This document shows, one piece after another, positions 46,936-59,439 of a stretch of 64,000 nucleotides of DNA. This DNA comes from Druceiella hillmani (lineage: Eukaryota; Arthropoda; Insecta; Lepidoptera; Hepialidae): NCBI GenBank assembly GCA_039881145.1, contig JAYKKI010000007.1, forward strand, positions 44,082,501-44,146,500. The letters are read 5' to 3'. Each line of letters begins with the position of its first letter. Position 1 is the first letter of the stretch. The notes beneath the pieces were generated by a model. The model saw only the letters and a program-made list of their open reading frames with translations, searched no databases and was not told where the DNA came from. The position numbers were made by a program, and so were the translations under genes.

Positions 46936-47169
46936 ACTGTAAGTAGTACATCGTGGAAATTCTTGTAATACAGAATGATGTTATATCTTTCTGGATATTT
47001 TCACATCAAATTTGATATTTCTGTTTACTACAGAAAACGTTATAGAATTATTAGTATAAGAAATTTATATGAATTATTTTAAGAAATTACAAAATTATAT
47101 TCGAATCCTCATAACTTTCCACTAGATAATATAATATCGCTCAAAAACGATGGTTACTTAAGGGAAAAA

Positions 47170-47365
47170 AAACTTATAAAACACAAGTAGAACTCGCGCT
47201 ATGAAAATTTTCATATTTAAATATTTATCAGCATTTAAGGACACGTGTTGATAAATACATAAATGTGATAATATTTCTGTTAAACCATTCATAAATATTA
47301 ATTTTTCACAATGTAATTATATTGCACACTAAATATATTACGGGCGTAAAAATATGATGTGTATT
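47170..47365. repeat. dispersed repeat, copy 3 of 3
   Basis: Contains GTAGAACTCGCGCTATGAAA, TATTAATTTTTCACAATGTA and ACGGGCGTAAAA, matching the copies near 14.4 and 26.7 kb. Confidence 0.5.
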
Positions 47366-47425
47366 TAAATATGATTTTTCGCCACATAAATTAATAAATA
47401 TATTGTATGCAATATAACATTTATA

Positions 47426-47447
47426 CATATATATATATATATATATT

Positions 47448-47539
<92 letters not shown>
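47426..47539. repeat. (TA)n microsatellite
   Basis: About 110 bp of TA with a few TACA and TTTA interruptions. Confidence 0.95.
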
Positions 47540-47540
<1 letters not shown>

Positions 47541-48506
47541 CACAAAGTTGCTTTTGCCTTTGATTTAAGTGACTTATATATAGTTCCTGTGAACATTTTA
47601 CAGACCCAACTACATGTCATAAGTTGATCGAATATTACTCGTAAACTAATAGAATCAACTTAGCTGTAATAGCTATTCTTTTACTTATTTTATAAATACC
47701 ACTGTTGTGAATATTTTTCAGATATTTAATAATAACGGTTTAGCTGTTTATCTAAATTACCATTAACTTAACCTACAGATAGACAGACATACAGAGGGAA
47801 ATGGCAAAACTATAATGGTTCCTAGTCTGACCACGGTCCCTAAAAAATTTATCGAACATTTTTTTTTTCCACTTTAGTATCGCGTGCACCATCCCAAGCA
47901 CCTAAAATATTGTTTGAATCAAATATTTATAGACTGAGAGAAAACATATTTTCTAGATAGTGGAATGTAGGGTATATGTTTGTCTCTGTATGAAATTTCA
48001 CATGTGAAAGGTTTTGTTGGGATCATGTATTCTAATTAACCTTTTGAAATTACGTGTTCTAATCCTAAGTGTGATAGAAGTGGTACTTAAATTTATACTA
48101 TTATCAATTTATACTATTATTGTGGTTATAAAAAGTTATATGTATTTACAAAATAATACCATTAATCTAAGTGTATAGAGGTATATATAATATATAAGAT
48201 ATTTGTCTATTTTTCTATTACGATAAATAAACAATGCAAATTAGAATATAAAATCTCTTAACACTGAATAATTTGAATGTCTGGAATGAAAAAAGTAGTA
48301 AGTTGTAATTACAGAGTAATAATCGAAATTGCGATGGAAAGTAAGAAAAGAGATAATTTTATGGCAATATTATTTTACACCTGTTCAAATCAAAATAAAA
48401 GAAGACGTACTTATATTTAAGAAATATTTAATTAATAATCTTTAATTAAATCGCAATTTAGTAACTTTGGCACTAACTTGGTAGCGAAGTAACAGAAAGC
48501 AAATCC

Positions 48507-48820
48507 ATAATTAAACGTTTTTATGTCAGTATAAAGGGATATACAAAAAAAATATACATTAATTCCTAAATAAATATTAGAGTACAAAAACTTCTTTCTT
48601 TTCTACTATGAACTTTTCTATTTAGCTGTCTCATTAATATTTAGCTGTCTCATAATTAAACGTTACTATTTAGCTGTCTCATAATTAAACGTTTTTATGT
48701 CAGTATAAAGGGATATACAAAAAAAAATATACATTAATTCGTAAATAAATATTAGAGTACAAAAACTTCTTTCTTTTCTACTATGAACTTTTCTATTTAG
48801 CTGTCTCATTAATATTTCAA
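48507..48820. repeat. local duplication, 174-bp offset
   Basis: ATAATTAAACGTTTTTATGT and the following ~130 bp occur twice (from 48507 and 48681), and TTTAGCTGTCTCAT is present four times in the junction, suggesting slippage. Copies are nearly identical. Confidence 0.85.
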
Positions 48821-48834
48821 CAAGTTAAAATAAC

Positions 48835-50635
48835 ATTTTCCTTATAATAATTTGAAGTGAGTTTTGATGGAGATAATTTAGCGTGCCATTCTAAAATAAA
48901 GTTAATTAATGGATAACATCTGGGATTAACATTGAATAAGTTTCGAAAGATGCTGATTTATACATTGATATTGAGATATCATTTAAATTAGCTGAAAAAG
49001 TAATTAAATGAAAACATATTTAATGTTTTCTCACTTTTTCACTAAGAATTTTTAAATAGTAAGTAACTTCGATAGTTACATTTAATCTTGTAATGGTTCT
49101 GAATGTGATTAATAGAAGATCTGCCTTACTTAAATTGAAGAATAACGGTCATCCCACCAGAATTAATTTATTGACTTTACTAACTTCCGCTCGCTGCTAC
49201 GCTGGAAATTCGCTTGTCTATTGCTTTGGATATTTAGAACTTTATGCATAAATTTAAATGTTGTCTTTTCGAAACTTTATTGTTTTTTAACGACGCAGAA
49301 TCACTTTCTACAAATTTAAAATAAAAATCCTTTACTTTAACCATTTCAAATATTTATGAAACTAATTTTGAAATAAAACAAAACTAAGGACTAAAGGTAT
49401 AAGTACTAAAGGGAAGGAAGAAAGGTATCTGTCTAAATAAGGACTAAAGGGATCTGACTCCGCCTAAAAAGCCTTGAAAAAGAATGAAACAAGAGTTAAA
49501 TCTTAAGTTTTTGTATTAGTGTTCATAAAAAATATTTTGATTAATGCTGGCGGACACTAAATATTTCACATCAGTTTCAATTATGTTTTACGGTTTTTTT
49601 TTCTTCAATTTGGCTCTATTTGATTTTAAATTATTCCGCATGACTAGCTAAGTTTTTTAAACAGAGTTAGATTTTTTAATTAATTTTTACTCCCAAGTTG
49701 ATTTTTTATACTATTTATATAAATTTCAGACTTGAACACGAAAGACATATTCTTCGTTAAATCCTTTAAGTTGATAAGGTACAGGTGAATTTACATATAT
49801 AGACTACTAAAATAATTATCCTTTTGTCATGTCTGTAGTCTGGTAAAAGCGAAAATAATTTACTCCGCACTTGATTTTGTTTTTAGAAGACTTTAGAAGA
49901 TTTCAGTACATAATCATTTTCTATTAAACTTATTAGGGGCAACAAATCAAAATTAATCTATGAATCAATTTGAAAATGCCCGCCACTCTAAAAATACTTT
50001 TCTACTTATTATTAATATAAACTATCAAATGTCCCCTTAATGGTGAAACTCCAGAAATATGCTTATTACAATGAATATTTAAAGTATAATATTCTGATGA
50101 AAATACTATAAGTAAATATATAAAAAAACATGCCCTTCCTTATCTTTCCAAGCTATTGAATACTTGCGACTGATTCTCACTAGCCGGGAAAAAATTCCAT
50201 TCCAGCCAAATTCAAAACAATTCCAGTCAAATTGTTTATTGGTTTACGAGATATGTATATTTCTCACTATTATTTTAACCTTACTTCTATATGTTCATTA
50301 TCTAAATCATATGCATATATATATTGAAAAATTTTCAGAAATAATCCCAAAATTTTGTTGTTTCATTGCAAAAGTTCACATTTAAAAGCTGACAATACTT
50401 GTTAAAATTCTTAAGAATTACCATATATTGCATTATTTAAAATGCATGTATGTATATGAACGTGTGCTAATATGTCATTTGTATTAATTTGTTTTGGAGA
50501 AGGAAAACTAATGCCGAACTTTGTCGCTTATCTAAAGAACCAGATATAATAAAATTTAAAAAATTCAACATATGAAGCGTGCCGTTCATGTAATTAGAAT
50601 GAATGAAGATAAACGACAAAACAAATTTTTCGGGC
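48835..50635. other. AT-rich stretch
   Basis: Nothing recognised. A small GC-richer patch at 49185-49235 (CTTCCGCTCGCTGCTACGCT) has no exon boundaries that could be defended. Confidence 0.35.
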
Positions 50636-50639
50636 CAAA

Positions 50640-50800
50640 CCAACTGGCCCAAGAGGAAGAGGAAGAAACAATTTAAGGTGGCCGGACTGCCTACAAAGTG
50701 TTTTTTATGCTCTCTACATAACAAACTGGAAAACTGTGGCGCCCAGACTTGGATCAGCCTGCTTGAGAAGGCCAGGATCTACTGATGATGATGATGATTA
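50640..50800 (+). mobile_element. possible non-LTR retroelement 3' end with (GAT)n tail
   Basis: A GC-richer segment with GGTGGCCGGACTGCCTACAA and CTTGAGAAGGCCAGGATCTA ends in TGATGATGATGATGA. The plus frame reads WISLLEKARIY just before the stop and the GAT tail, resembling how RTE-like LINEs end (C-terminus, stop, trinucleotide tail). There is no reverse transcriptase upstream, so only a 5'-truncated piece would be present. Confidence 0.35.
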
Positions 50801-51271
50801 ATTTGTTTTAGTTAAATTTATTTATCGCCATTCACTAAAGTAGAAAACATATCACACAATATCCAGATTCAACACTCTCGGCAGAAAGATGCAGTAAATT
50901 TTCCAACTCTCTAGTTTTTAACTCCTTATACAATAGCAACACAGGATATAATTAAATTTCATACGATTCTATATGTTATTTTCTCTTACACAAGAAACAG
51001 TTAACGCCATCTATTGTCATAATTTGATAAACATTGTGATAAGTAGACAGTAATGATATGGTTTTGCCTTGAAAGTTACGACGTAGCTATTAATGTAACC
51101 TTCTCAATTTCTTCCATTCCAAATCTTACCGGAAGAATATTTCCAGTCATGTGAAGAATATTCTAAAAAAAATCTGACTGCCACACCTAAAGCTTCATCA
51201 TTAATTTATGGTTTACATTTGAATACCTTTTAATGCTGATTTAATACAATTTTGCCTAACCTTTATTACAG

Positions 51272-53927
51272 ATGATTTTTAAAAGCATCCTCTTGCTATG
51301 CACGGTGATGTTATGCCAAAGCTGCATAATGAAACATCCTAAAAATCCAGATTTAAGCACGGTCTTAACTAAGGGAGTTACATCGAACGGTTTTTTAAAC
51401 ATAGGACCTAGCACTTTCATTCTTAATTTGTTCCATGACACTAAAGGTCGGTACATAATTTTTTTTCACAATTTTGTATTATTTATAATAGCAATATATA
51501 GTAATATGTTTAATATATGTTAAGCTAATACAAGGTAGTGGCTGTAATCATAAGAACAGCAAATTCGAACATCGGTTGGTTCTATAACGAAGATTTGATT
51601 GGTGTAGGGCCAGTCAATCACCCCATTGACATGATATGTCAAAAAACATGGAATTGACTAGAGTTAGAGTTTACGACAGGTGTATTAGATAACTAGTATA
51701 AGAATAGAATACATTTGGACGGAAGGAAAGTTTTCATAGAAAATAGATGTGAGTTTTGTTAAAAGAATACTTGCTATCTAGCAGGTTTTCAGAGCATAAA
51801 CTAGACTAAAAACAGGGACGTAATTTTTTCAGCATCTCAGATAGGTTGAATAATTTTGATTATTCAAAATATTGAAAGAAGTATAAATATGTGATATTGG
51901 CTTCAATCGTGTACTTCCATCAATTTGAATTGCGAGCTACATTCAGAAATATAATAGTATTTTTGTAAAAAAATTATTGAATGTATATATTTGATGGTGT
52001 TGTTTTAGTTTATGTACAAATATAATATGATATTGTACAGTTATGTACAAATTTTATTTTCATATTTTTTATAAATGATGTCACTGTCTGTATCACTCAA
52101 GGCTCAAAATTAAAAACCAAATATACTGAATATACAGATAAAAGTGTATGTAAGTATGCTTAAATGAAAAGTGGTTTTCACGTAAGATATTCAAATTAAA
52201 TTGCAAATACAAGAAAATAAGAATTTTATTAAATGTTGTTACAAAAATAGGGTAATTTTGTTTGAAAAAATATCTAGTTTCATTTAAAGAACTATTATAA
52301 TTTTGTGTTGAAAACTAGCCTACATATTCCTTCAGATTACGGACTACGCCTAAATCAAATTTCATAAAAATCTACCTAACCATTATGGCGTGACATCAAT
52401 ACTTTACATAACAAAGTACTGGCTAGATATGGCCTATGTATTATTCTGCATTAACAACTATACGCGTGATAGCTACGAAAAACATAAATGTAATACCGAT
52501 TTTTTGTAAATTCTTTACAGAGTTAGAAGTAAATAAAAAATTCTTTCGTGTTTATAATAAAGAAGCATCTATCCCTTTCCAGTCATATCAGATAATCATC
52601 AAAAGATCATGACAAAAGAACCAGGGACGAACAAATATATTTTAACTCTACGTCGTATTGATACACAAAAATATGAGTTTTTTCAAGCGTTCTTCTTTAG
52701 TATGTAAAAACAAGGTTATCGCAATCAAGGTTTTTGTCGAGGAATATAATTTGTGTTTTCTTTTAATTAACGAATTTAAAAAGGCAAAATTTATCATAAA
52801 AAATCCTGATTACTTATAGGTTTTTACAGTTTGTTTATTTTTTCTTATGCTTATTTTTAAACACTATAATGTTCTATGAAATATTTACTCCCAACTTCGT
52901 TCCAGAATGTATCAATTGCAAAATAATGTGTATATTTATACATAAAAGACGATGAATATTCCAACAATTATCAACCCGTTTCTTTCTGATTTTTTAGACT
53001 CCAGCAATAAGCTTTAAGTGGTGACAATCCCTAAACCACTCTCTTATCTCGTTTGGAGTGGGAGAGGAGACGGGTTGGTATAAATATGAAAAGACCGGTT
53101 GACATCTTGTACTTAGTCAGCACATCGACTATAGAAAACAATATACTCTATTCACTGTGTTTTCTATTTTCATGTATTTAATAGTTCATACCTGAGCAAA
53201 ATGAATTTTTTCTTTTTAATTTTATTTATTCTTTTAAAGTATAGACATTTTTACACTGATACAAATATATCTTCCAGTCAACAATTCATTAAGTATAATA
53301 ACTCCCCCAGATAAAATCGACACGAAGGCCAGACACCTACCGCCGAAATACTTTGGAGGACCCGACTTAATACAGGAGATCTTGCCAATTGAATTCGAAG
53401 AGGATATAAAACCGAAAAACATATTTTCCGACCTCGACGTGCCTTGCCATGGTTTTCCATGTTCAAAATTCCATCACGGATCACGAAACAACCTTCCGCC
53501 ATTAGGTTCTCTCTTTGATAACAGCTTCTCTAAAATAATCAACGAAATATTTGTTAAAACAAAGAAAGACAAGAATCGATACAACATAAATAACAATGCA
53601 GCCGACGATTTTTACATGATCGAACTCCTACCGAATGATAAAAAGAAATCTATTATACCAAAGCCAAACAGAATAACTAACCTCATGCCGAATATCAAGA
53701 AGAATGTTATCAAACATAAAGATTGGAAATCAGCTCCAACGGAAGAAGTTAACAAATTATCTGACTTTGAGGATACTGATGACAATGACGTGAAAATTGA
53801 AGAAGAACCTGTTAAAGGAATTATCACAGATAAAAGCGAAGTTAGCGTCAAAATTTTACCTGAATCCTCTTCAACTGTTATTCCGGAAATGTCAGATGAC
53901 CTCTCTACTCCTTACCCTATTATGTAA
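51272..53927 (+). CDS. two-exon gene for a secreted protein of unknown function
   Basis: Coding exon 1 is 51272-51446: TTTATTACAG lies directly before the ATG, so an upstream noncoding exon is implied. It encodes a signal peptide (MIFKSILLLCTVMLCQSC, basic residue then hydrophobic core) and ends ACTAAAG before GTCGGT, in phase 1. The 1831-bp intron ends TATCTTCCAG and exon 2 (53278-53927) begins TC, completing a Val codon. The product has 274 residues. The mature part is rich in Lys, Asp, Glu, Pro and Asn, with one close Cys pair (VPCHGFPC, residues 115 and 120), an acidic stretch FEDTDDNDVKIEEEP and C-terminus TPYPIM. No transmembrane segment follows the signal and no domain is recognised, so it looks like an extracellular, partly disordered protein. 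The next in-frame ATG in exon 2 is far downstream, which is why exon 1 is needed. Two facts support the model: phase agreement and length of the open frame in exon 2 (230 codons). Confidence 0.75.
53079..53122 (+). promoter_or_regulatory. possible internal TATA/initiator core promoter
   Basis: GGTATAAATATG near 53078-53089 is followed about 30 bp later by TTAGTCAGCAC, close to the arthropod initiator TCAGT. It lies in the intron, 160-200 bp before exon 2. Transcripts from it would contain ATG at 53201 (MNFFFLILFILLK), which could reach the exon-2 frame only through a 94-bp intron 53239-53332 (GTATAG...GCCAG). This would be an alternative start; it is weak and untested. Confidence 0.3.
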
Positions 53928-54027
53928 ATACTAGTAATCAGTTTGTGATAAAACAATCACATTTGTTAATGATTTGGAAAATCTAAACTCGAAAAACGAA
54001 ATTTGTTTGTGAGAAAATGTGATATAA

Positions 54028-54033
54028 AATAAA
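54028..54033 (+). promoter_or_regulatory. AATAAA polyadenylation signal
   Basis: Canonical hexamer about 100 nt after the TAA at 53925-53927; it gives the secreted-protein gene a compact 3' UTR. Confidence 0.6.
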
Positions 54034-54039
54034 TCAGTT

Positions 54040-55115
54040 TAAATTTTAAATTCGCCTAATATCTTTAAAACTTTTAAAGTTGTTTTAAACCGACCCGTTA
54101 CCCATCTTTTGATTCCTATTCTAATATAAATCATATACTTTACATGCAATTATAAAGTATAAGGTTTACATGTTTCAAATACATAAGGAATACAATTAAA
54201 GAATATTGAACGAATATATTTAAAGAGTGGAAATAATAAACTATATTAAAAAAGCCCAATTATTAATTATCTGATTTTATATGACTAGAGAAAATAAAGA
54301 ATAAATGCAATAAATGTACTAGGAAAACAATTTTATATTTTGTAACATAAATGAAGGATCAATTTAAGACAAGTGAAAAATAACACTTCGACAAGCAAAA
54401 AGAGTATATCTCCAATATTTATATGAATGAGTAGTAACTAACAATATTTTATTCAAATCAAAATTCCTCAAATCATACTAGGTAAAATTATATTTATTTC
54501 ACTACCTAAATAAGGCAGATTTTAAATATCAAAAGAGAATTATATATGAAGAAACGTTTTTATAAAAGATGCTAGTTAAAATGTAAAAGGGCGTAGGCTA
54601 AAAGATGTTGTGGCATTATACTTACCTGGCTCGTTTTAATAGGTGTTGGTAATTAGGTTAGTTAATATACCTTAAAGAACTTTGTAATAATTTCTTAACA
54701 GAATGATTACACATAACATACAACAATTTATACTAAACTTATCAATAACCGGTAATCCCAAGAATACAAACTTTTAAATTAAAAAGTTGGCTAAAACTGT
54801 CTACAGGCAACATTTAGAAAAGACTATATTTGTTAAATGCATTATTAAAATATAAACTTCTTACTTGCTTCAAATAACCGTTGAACAACAGAATCTTTAA
54901 GACGATCTCAACCTGTTAAGTCTCAAATCCCATTAATTAGGCAGTAAAAGCCCTTTAAAATAATTTTAAACTATTTCGAGAACTTTTTAAGTCAATATTT
55001 TGAGACCATCTTGGAGATTCTATAGTTTGACTGCCACTTCAAGCATTTAATGAAGTTAGTACAATTTTATTATCTACTTATGATCTTATATTAGACACAA
55101 ATAATTGATAATTAG
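54040..55115. other. AT-rich stretch with a short dispersed repeat
   Basis: Bases 54612-54655 (GGCATTATACTTACCTGGCT, AATAGGTGTTGGTAATTA) are similar to 63945-63988. Nothing else recognised. Confidence 0.4.
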
Positions 55116-55119
55116 TTTA

Positions 55120-55225
55120 GTTTAAATCCCTCGGGAGCCGACTTGCGTTCCCTCCCCTCGTTCTCTTGCCCAGTCCGCTTGTTCCCACAACCCGTCTCTG
55201 TGCACCATCCACGTGGTGAAAATTT
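55120..55225. other. GC-rich island, unassigned
   Basis: Contains CTCGGGAGCCGACTTGCGTT, CCTCCCCTCGTTCTCTTGCC and CATCCACGTGGTG (an E-box CACGTG). Both strands have open frames of about 30-40 codons here. It may be a promoter-like element, an exon or an old repeat; the sequence does not decide. Confidence 0.3.
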
Positions 55226-56103
55226 ATTTTCAAAGCAAATTTGATTTAATATTTTATCTTATAATTTCACAATTCTATTCGTTCTGTTTCTAGTAAGTAT
55301 ATAATATATAAAATACAAATAATATTCATATATAACCTAGACATAAAATTACACCGTTTAGTATCCACTATTTTTTAATTCGTATTTTTCTTTTAATGCT
55401 CTTGGATCTATATTCACGAAAATGGTAAAGAATGAAAGATATTTTACTTTTACCATCCTTCTGTTGGGAGATTTTTGCTAAAAAGTTTAAATTAGTGGCA
55501 GAAAATTGAAACTAGTAACAATATTGAATTATTTGTCCTATTTAATCATATTTGGGAAAATCAGCAAAGTGATTTAATTTGGTTTTTTTTAAGTACTCCA
55601 AATATTAACTTAATTTTTATTACTTTCTTTTCAAATTCAAGTAAAAAACACGCGTAGTATATAAAAGCACACGAAGCTTGTACTTCGAATGAAGTACCAA
55701 GTAATGACACTTTCACGCCTTAAGTTCAATGACATTAAGGGCTCTTATCTCACGTTCTTTGTTCTCTTGTTTCTTTCATTTCTAGTAAGCAAACTCTAAC
55801 ATCATTAGAATAATAGAGGTCCCTTTATATTGTTGTATTTTTTATATGTAACTTTCCGTTTTTAATTTAATCGAATTTGGGATTTTTTTAACAATATCAC
55901 ATTTAATTTTTATGCAAAGAGTTATCAGCTGTATCAGTTCTTAAAATTGCTAAATAGGCATTGAAAATAATAATAAAAATTATGAAAATTGATATATTAT
56001 TAACTCAAACAAAGATTATTAAAAACACTACATTATAGTGTCACGAAGAGGACGGCTTAAAAAAACCAAGTGCGTATCTAAACATGCAGAAAGTAGGTTT
56101 CGA

Positions 56104-56166
56104 CTAATTTTCATCAACGAATTTAAGAGATGGAGACGTCTCATGAATTTGTTGATAAAAATTAAC
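56104..56166. repeat. imperfect 26-bp inverted repeat
   Basis: TAATTTTCATCAACGAATTT is mirrored by AATTTGTTGATAAAAATTA around an ~8-nt centre; the arms differ at a few positions. Confidence 0.6.
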
Positions 56167-56356
56167 CGATGATTTTATTCAAAGGTCCAAATTAAGTGTT
56201 CGTATGTATCTAGTATTTTTGAAATCTATAGTGAGAGAAAATCGGACATCACGTTTTATGTTACTTTGTTGCTTTTTATTTTGCAAACAATAAAAATAAT
56301 GAAATTAAAATTGCATTTTTTTGTTAATAATATTTTAATACTGAATGTTTTTACTT

Positions 56357-56359
<3 letters not shown>

Positions 56360-56417
<58 letters not shown>
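56360..56417. repeat. (TA)n microsatellite
   Basis: Pure TA tract of about 55 bp. Confidence 0.95.
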
Positions 56418-56422
<5 letters not shown>

Positions 56423-56508
56423 TGCGATAAATTTACTTCCATTAATTATAATAACTAAAGAAAAACCAATATAAAAACGTACTAATCAACCGCACTTTTT
56501 TTCAAAAG

Positions 56509-56600
56509 TTTCAAAGTCGGAAGCAAAGAGACGGAGCAAGAAGATCTTCACAAAACCCAAGAGCCCGAGCACTAAGACTGAAAACGATAATTTCATATAA
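56509..56600 (+). CDS. candidate 3'-terminal exon with basic C-terminus
   Basis: A good acceptor (GCACTTTTTTTCAAAAG) precedes an open frame beginning with two bases and reading SKSEAKRRSKKIFTKPKSPS then TKTENDNFI, stopping at TAA 56598-56600. The Lys/Arg/Ser-rich content is unlike translated AT-rich noise, and GC content is locally raised. AATAAA occurs at 56749-56754. The upstream exons were not found; a relationship with the gene ending at 53927 is possible but not shown. The opposite-strand 65-codon frame (56511-56708) is taken as a shadow. Confidence 0.4.
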
Positions 56601-56609
56601 AATGAATAG

Positions 56610-57134
56610 GCTTCTACTCTGATCGTTAACCAGTCGATATAAAAAAGAATCGCCAAAATCAGTCAAAAATTGCAACGAATAGCATGTCCTCATACAGACA
56701 CAACTCATTTTTTAAAAGCAAATTTAAGTGATAAAAAATATTTTAAAAAATAAAAAAGTTTTGTCGTATTTATTTATTTAGAAGCATATATTTTCTTTCC
56801 AAAAAGCTAGATTAAAAGTTGATTACTGTAAAATAAAGGGAGTTAAAATTACTTCTAACGTAAATACATCGTAGTAGAGTGGCTAATTAGTCGTAGTAGA
56901 TCGTAAATGATGCACCCATTCGCTTGGTAGTTGACTTGCATGACAACTTTGGACAAATTTGGACCTTTATTTAATTTAGAAGATCCTATCCAACGACACC
57001 GCAGTTCATGGTATATATAAAGAAAATTTTTATCCCTACTTTATATTAAGCAGACATGCATTGAAATCATTTGTTACATATTTTGTGAAAATTTAATTAA
57101 CTCACATTTGATTTTTATCGAAAGCATTTATATG
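56610..57134. other. AT-rich noncoding stretch
   Basis: Nothing recognised apart from the polyadenylation hexamer at 56749-56754. Confidence 0.35.
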
Positions 57135-57165
57135 CAGAATTTCATGCCACATGCATGAAATTCTG
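57135..57165. repeat. short perfect hairpin, 13-bp stem
   Basis: CAGAATTTCATGC and GCATGAAATTCTG are exact complements separated by five bases. Confidence 0.8.
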
Positions 57166-57245
57166 TATTTAAAATTGTAAGGACTGTGAGGTTCTCAAAA
57201 ACTTATGAACGAATGGATAGCCATTATGAAGTTACAAGGTTCCTT

Positions 57246-57460
57246 GTTGATGTAGTATTATTTCTACTTTTTTTAAGTTCTTTACCACGACCTAGGTTTC
57301 GTTGTATTACAATATTTTCAAGTGAGCAAAGATAGAAATCTTTGCTGATAGCCCACCTGAAGATGTTCTAATACAACGAAACTTACAGGAGTTTAACAGG
57401 TAGTTTCATTTAATTTTGAATAATGAATTTCTACAAAACTAACGCCAAATATATTCAATG
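57246..57460. mobile_element. hammerhead-motif foldback element, copy D
   Basis: The left arm (57284-57330) keeps CCACGACCTAGGTTTCGTTG but its CUGAAGA block is mutated. The right arm (57355-57385) keeps CCACCTGAAGATGTTCTAAT and ACAACGAAAC but has lost the ACCTAGGTCGTGG half. The right terminus AATGAATTTCTACAAAACTA then CGCCAAATATATTCAAT matches copies B (inverted) and C. Confidence 0.75.
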
Positions 57461-57464
57461 TGTG

Positions 57465-59430
57465 CACAATGGGCACAGATCAATTTCTTGATTAGCTTTT
57501 TACCAACATAATTTTTTTTAATCCCGTAAATTGATCTGCACACCCCAATTTGATAGTTTATTTGTAAAAGCTGCAGACGCATAAAGATTTTATATTATTA
57601 TAACGAAATAATTTGTTATTAGCAATAAAAATAATTATTATAGTTTGAGAGAGATAAACATTAATTTCATGAATCTCTTAATTTCAAATAAGCTCTCTTC
57701 ATAAAGTATATTTCCCGGCTTTATTATATTTTTGGACTCTCAGACGTTTAATAAAGACTTATTAATCGTTTAATAACGAATAAAGCAGCGAGATACGCTT
57801 TATATATTCTTACCCTACTTTACTTACTGCTATCGTTGAAAAATCTAAATGAAGAATTTTCATAAATAGTTATTACGTCCAAGAGGAAAACTCAAAAAAA
57901 AAAGATATGAAATAAATTTCTTACAGACGAATACGTTTATATTTCGTATAATATTTTTTTTTATTTCTCATTCAATGATATAGGCAATAATAGAACAAAT
58001 ACAAGCATACCTGTAATAAAATAAAGTCATAAACAAATTTTTCATCGAGGAGAAATTAATTAAAAAGTTAAATAACTTCCCCCTACCAATAGAATATTTA
58101 ATGGGCTGTGGCCAAATAGCTTCAGCCATTAATATTTAACGGGGCTGTTAAATCTTCTACTGTATTGATTTGTTTCAAAATTCCTTTACTGAAATTGTTA
58201 TATATAATTCTTGAGTTTTCTGCAATAATTACTTAAGACGTATTTTAGGGAAAATGCTTGTGCTATATTCATTGTAAAAAGTACTTACGCAGTTAGTGAG
58301 GTTGTAATTATCAACACCTGATTCTTTCTGTTTTATTTTTCAAAATGATTTCTTAATTCTTATTTTTTTGTTTAAATTTACTTAACGACCATTTTGACGA
58401 AAATTTCTTGTGCCCATTTTATTTCCTTGTGCCTCTCTTGAAAACAATTGAAAATACATTAACCTAACAATACATACGATATTAATCATATATACTGTTA
58501 CCTTGAATAGCAATATTTCAATGTATTTATTATTATAAGATGAATGTTAACTTTTACTGAATTTCACTTCAATTCCATTTTATTAAAATGAAACGATGAA
58601 CATTTTTATTGTGTAACATTAATAAAATTTAATGTCGAGTATAGTAAGTAGTTATCCAGTTGTTTTTGCAGGTTTTGCGTAAAAATATTGTTATAACTCC
58701 AATTCGTTTCTATTTGGTGAATCTTGGATTTCAATTTAGACCACGTTCTTGTTATAAAGAAACCGTCCAACTTACAAGCATATTTACCCTTGAGGCAAAT
58801 GGTACGTAACTCATGAGAAGAAACACATTTTTGTCTCGAATTCTTTGTTAGTGTATGATTTAGATTGCTAAATATTGTAGAAAAATGTTTGAGTGAAACA
58901 TTTCTGCTTTTATTTTTTGTTGTGTAAGTTTGCGTTAAGGTTAATTGAAATACAAAAATCGTAAAAGTTTTTTTTTAACTTGACATATTCGTTTTGTTTC
59001 ACTTGGCTCTATTTGGTCTTATAATTATTTTAAATAAATTACACAGCAATTTCATTTCTCGTAAATAACAATTCCATTTATATTAATGTCTGGAACATGC
59101 GACTTCATCAGATATAAAAAAAATTATATACCATAGATAATATTTTACAAATGATATACATACTAAATTTTCATTTTCCAGCAGACAGGGGCAAAATACA
59201 AGGGAAATAGAGGATTGCAATTTAAGGTATAAAAACAATGCTATTTAATACAGAGGGCATCGTCACCTAACTCGTGTGATTTGTAAAATATTTGTCATAA
59301 TTTATGGAATAGTAAAACAAAACTATCCTAATTATAGGTTGCTATATTTTCTACTAATAAAGAAAGTCAAGTAAGCTAGAAAATATAATGACATCTGAAT
59401 GCTAAAATCGGGCAAAAAAATTGTTAAAAT
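57465..59430. other. AT-rich noncoding stretch
   Basis: An inverted pair CAGATCAATTT/AAATTGATCTG flanks the first 70 bp. Nothing else recognised. Confidence 0.35.
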
Positions 59431-59439
59431 ATCGGAGAT

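Noticed and set aside
50467..50724. 85-codon minus ORF overlapping the 50.6-50.8 kb segment
   Set aside because: Opposite strand of a probable retroelement 3' end; hydrophobic content comes from the complement of a Lys/Arg-rich frame.
53382..53927. Stand-alone 181-codon gene starting at TTG
   Set aside because: The frame stays open upstream to the acceptor at 53277 and joins a phase-matched signal-peptide exon; a TTG start is unlikely in a nuclear gene.
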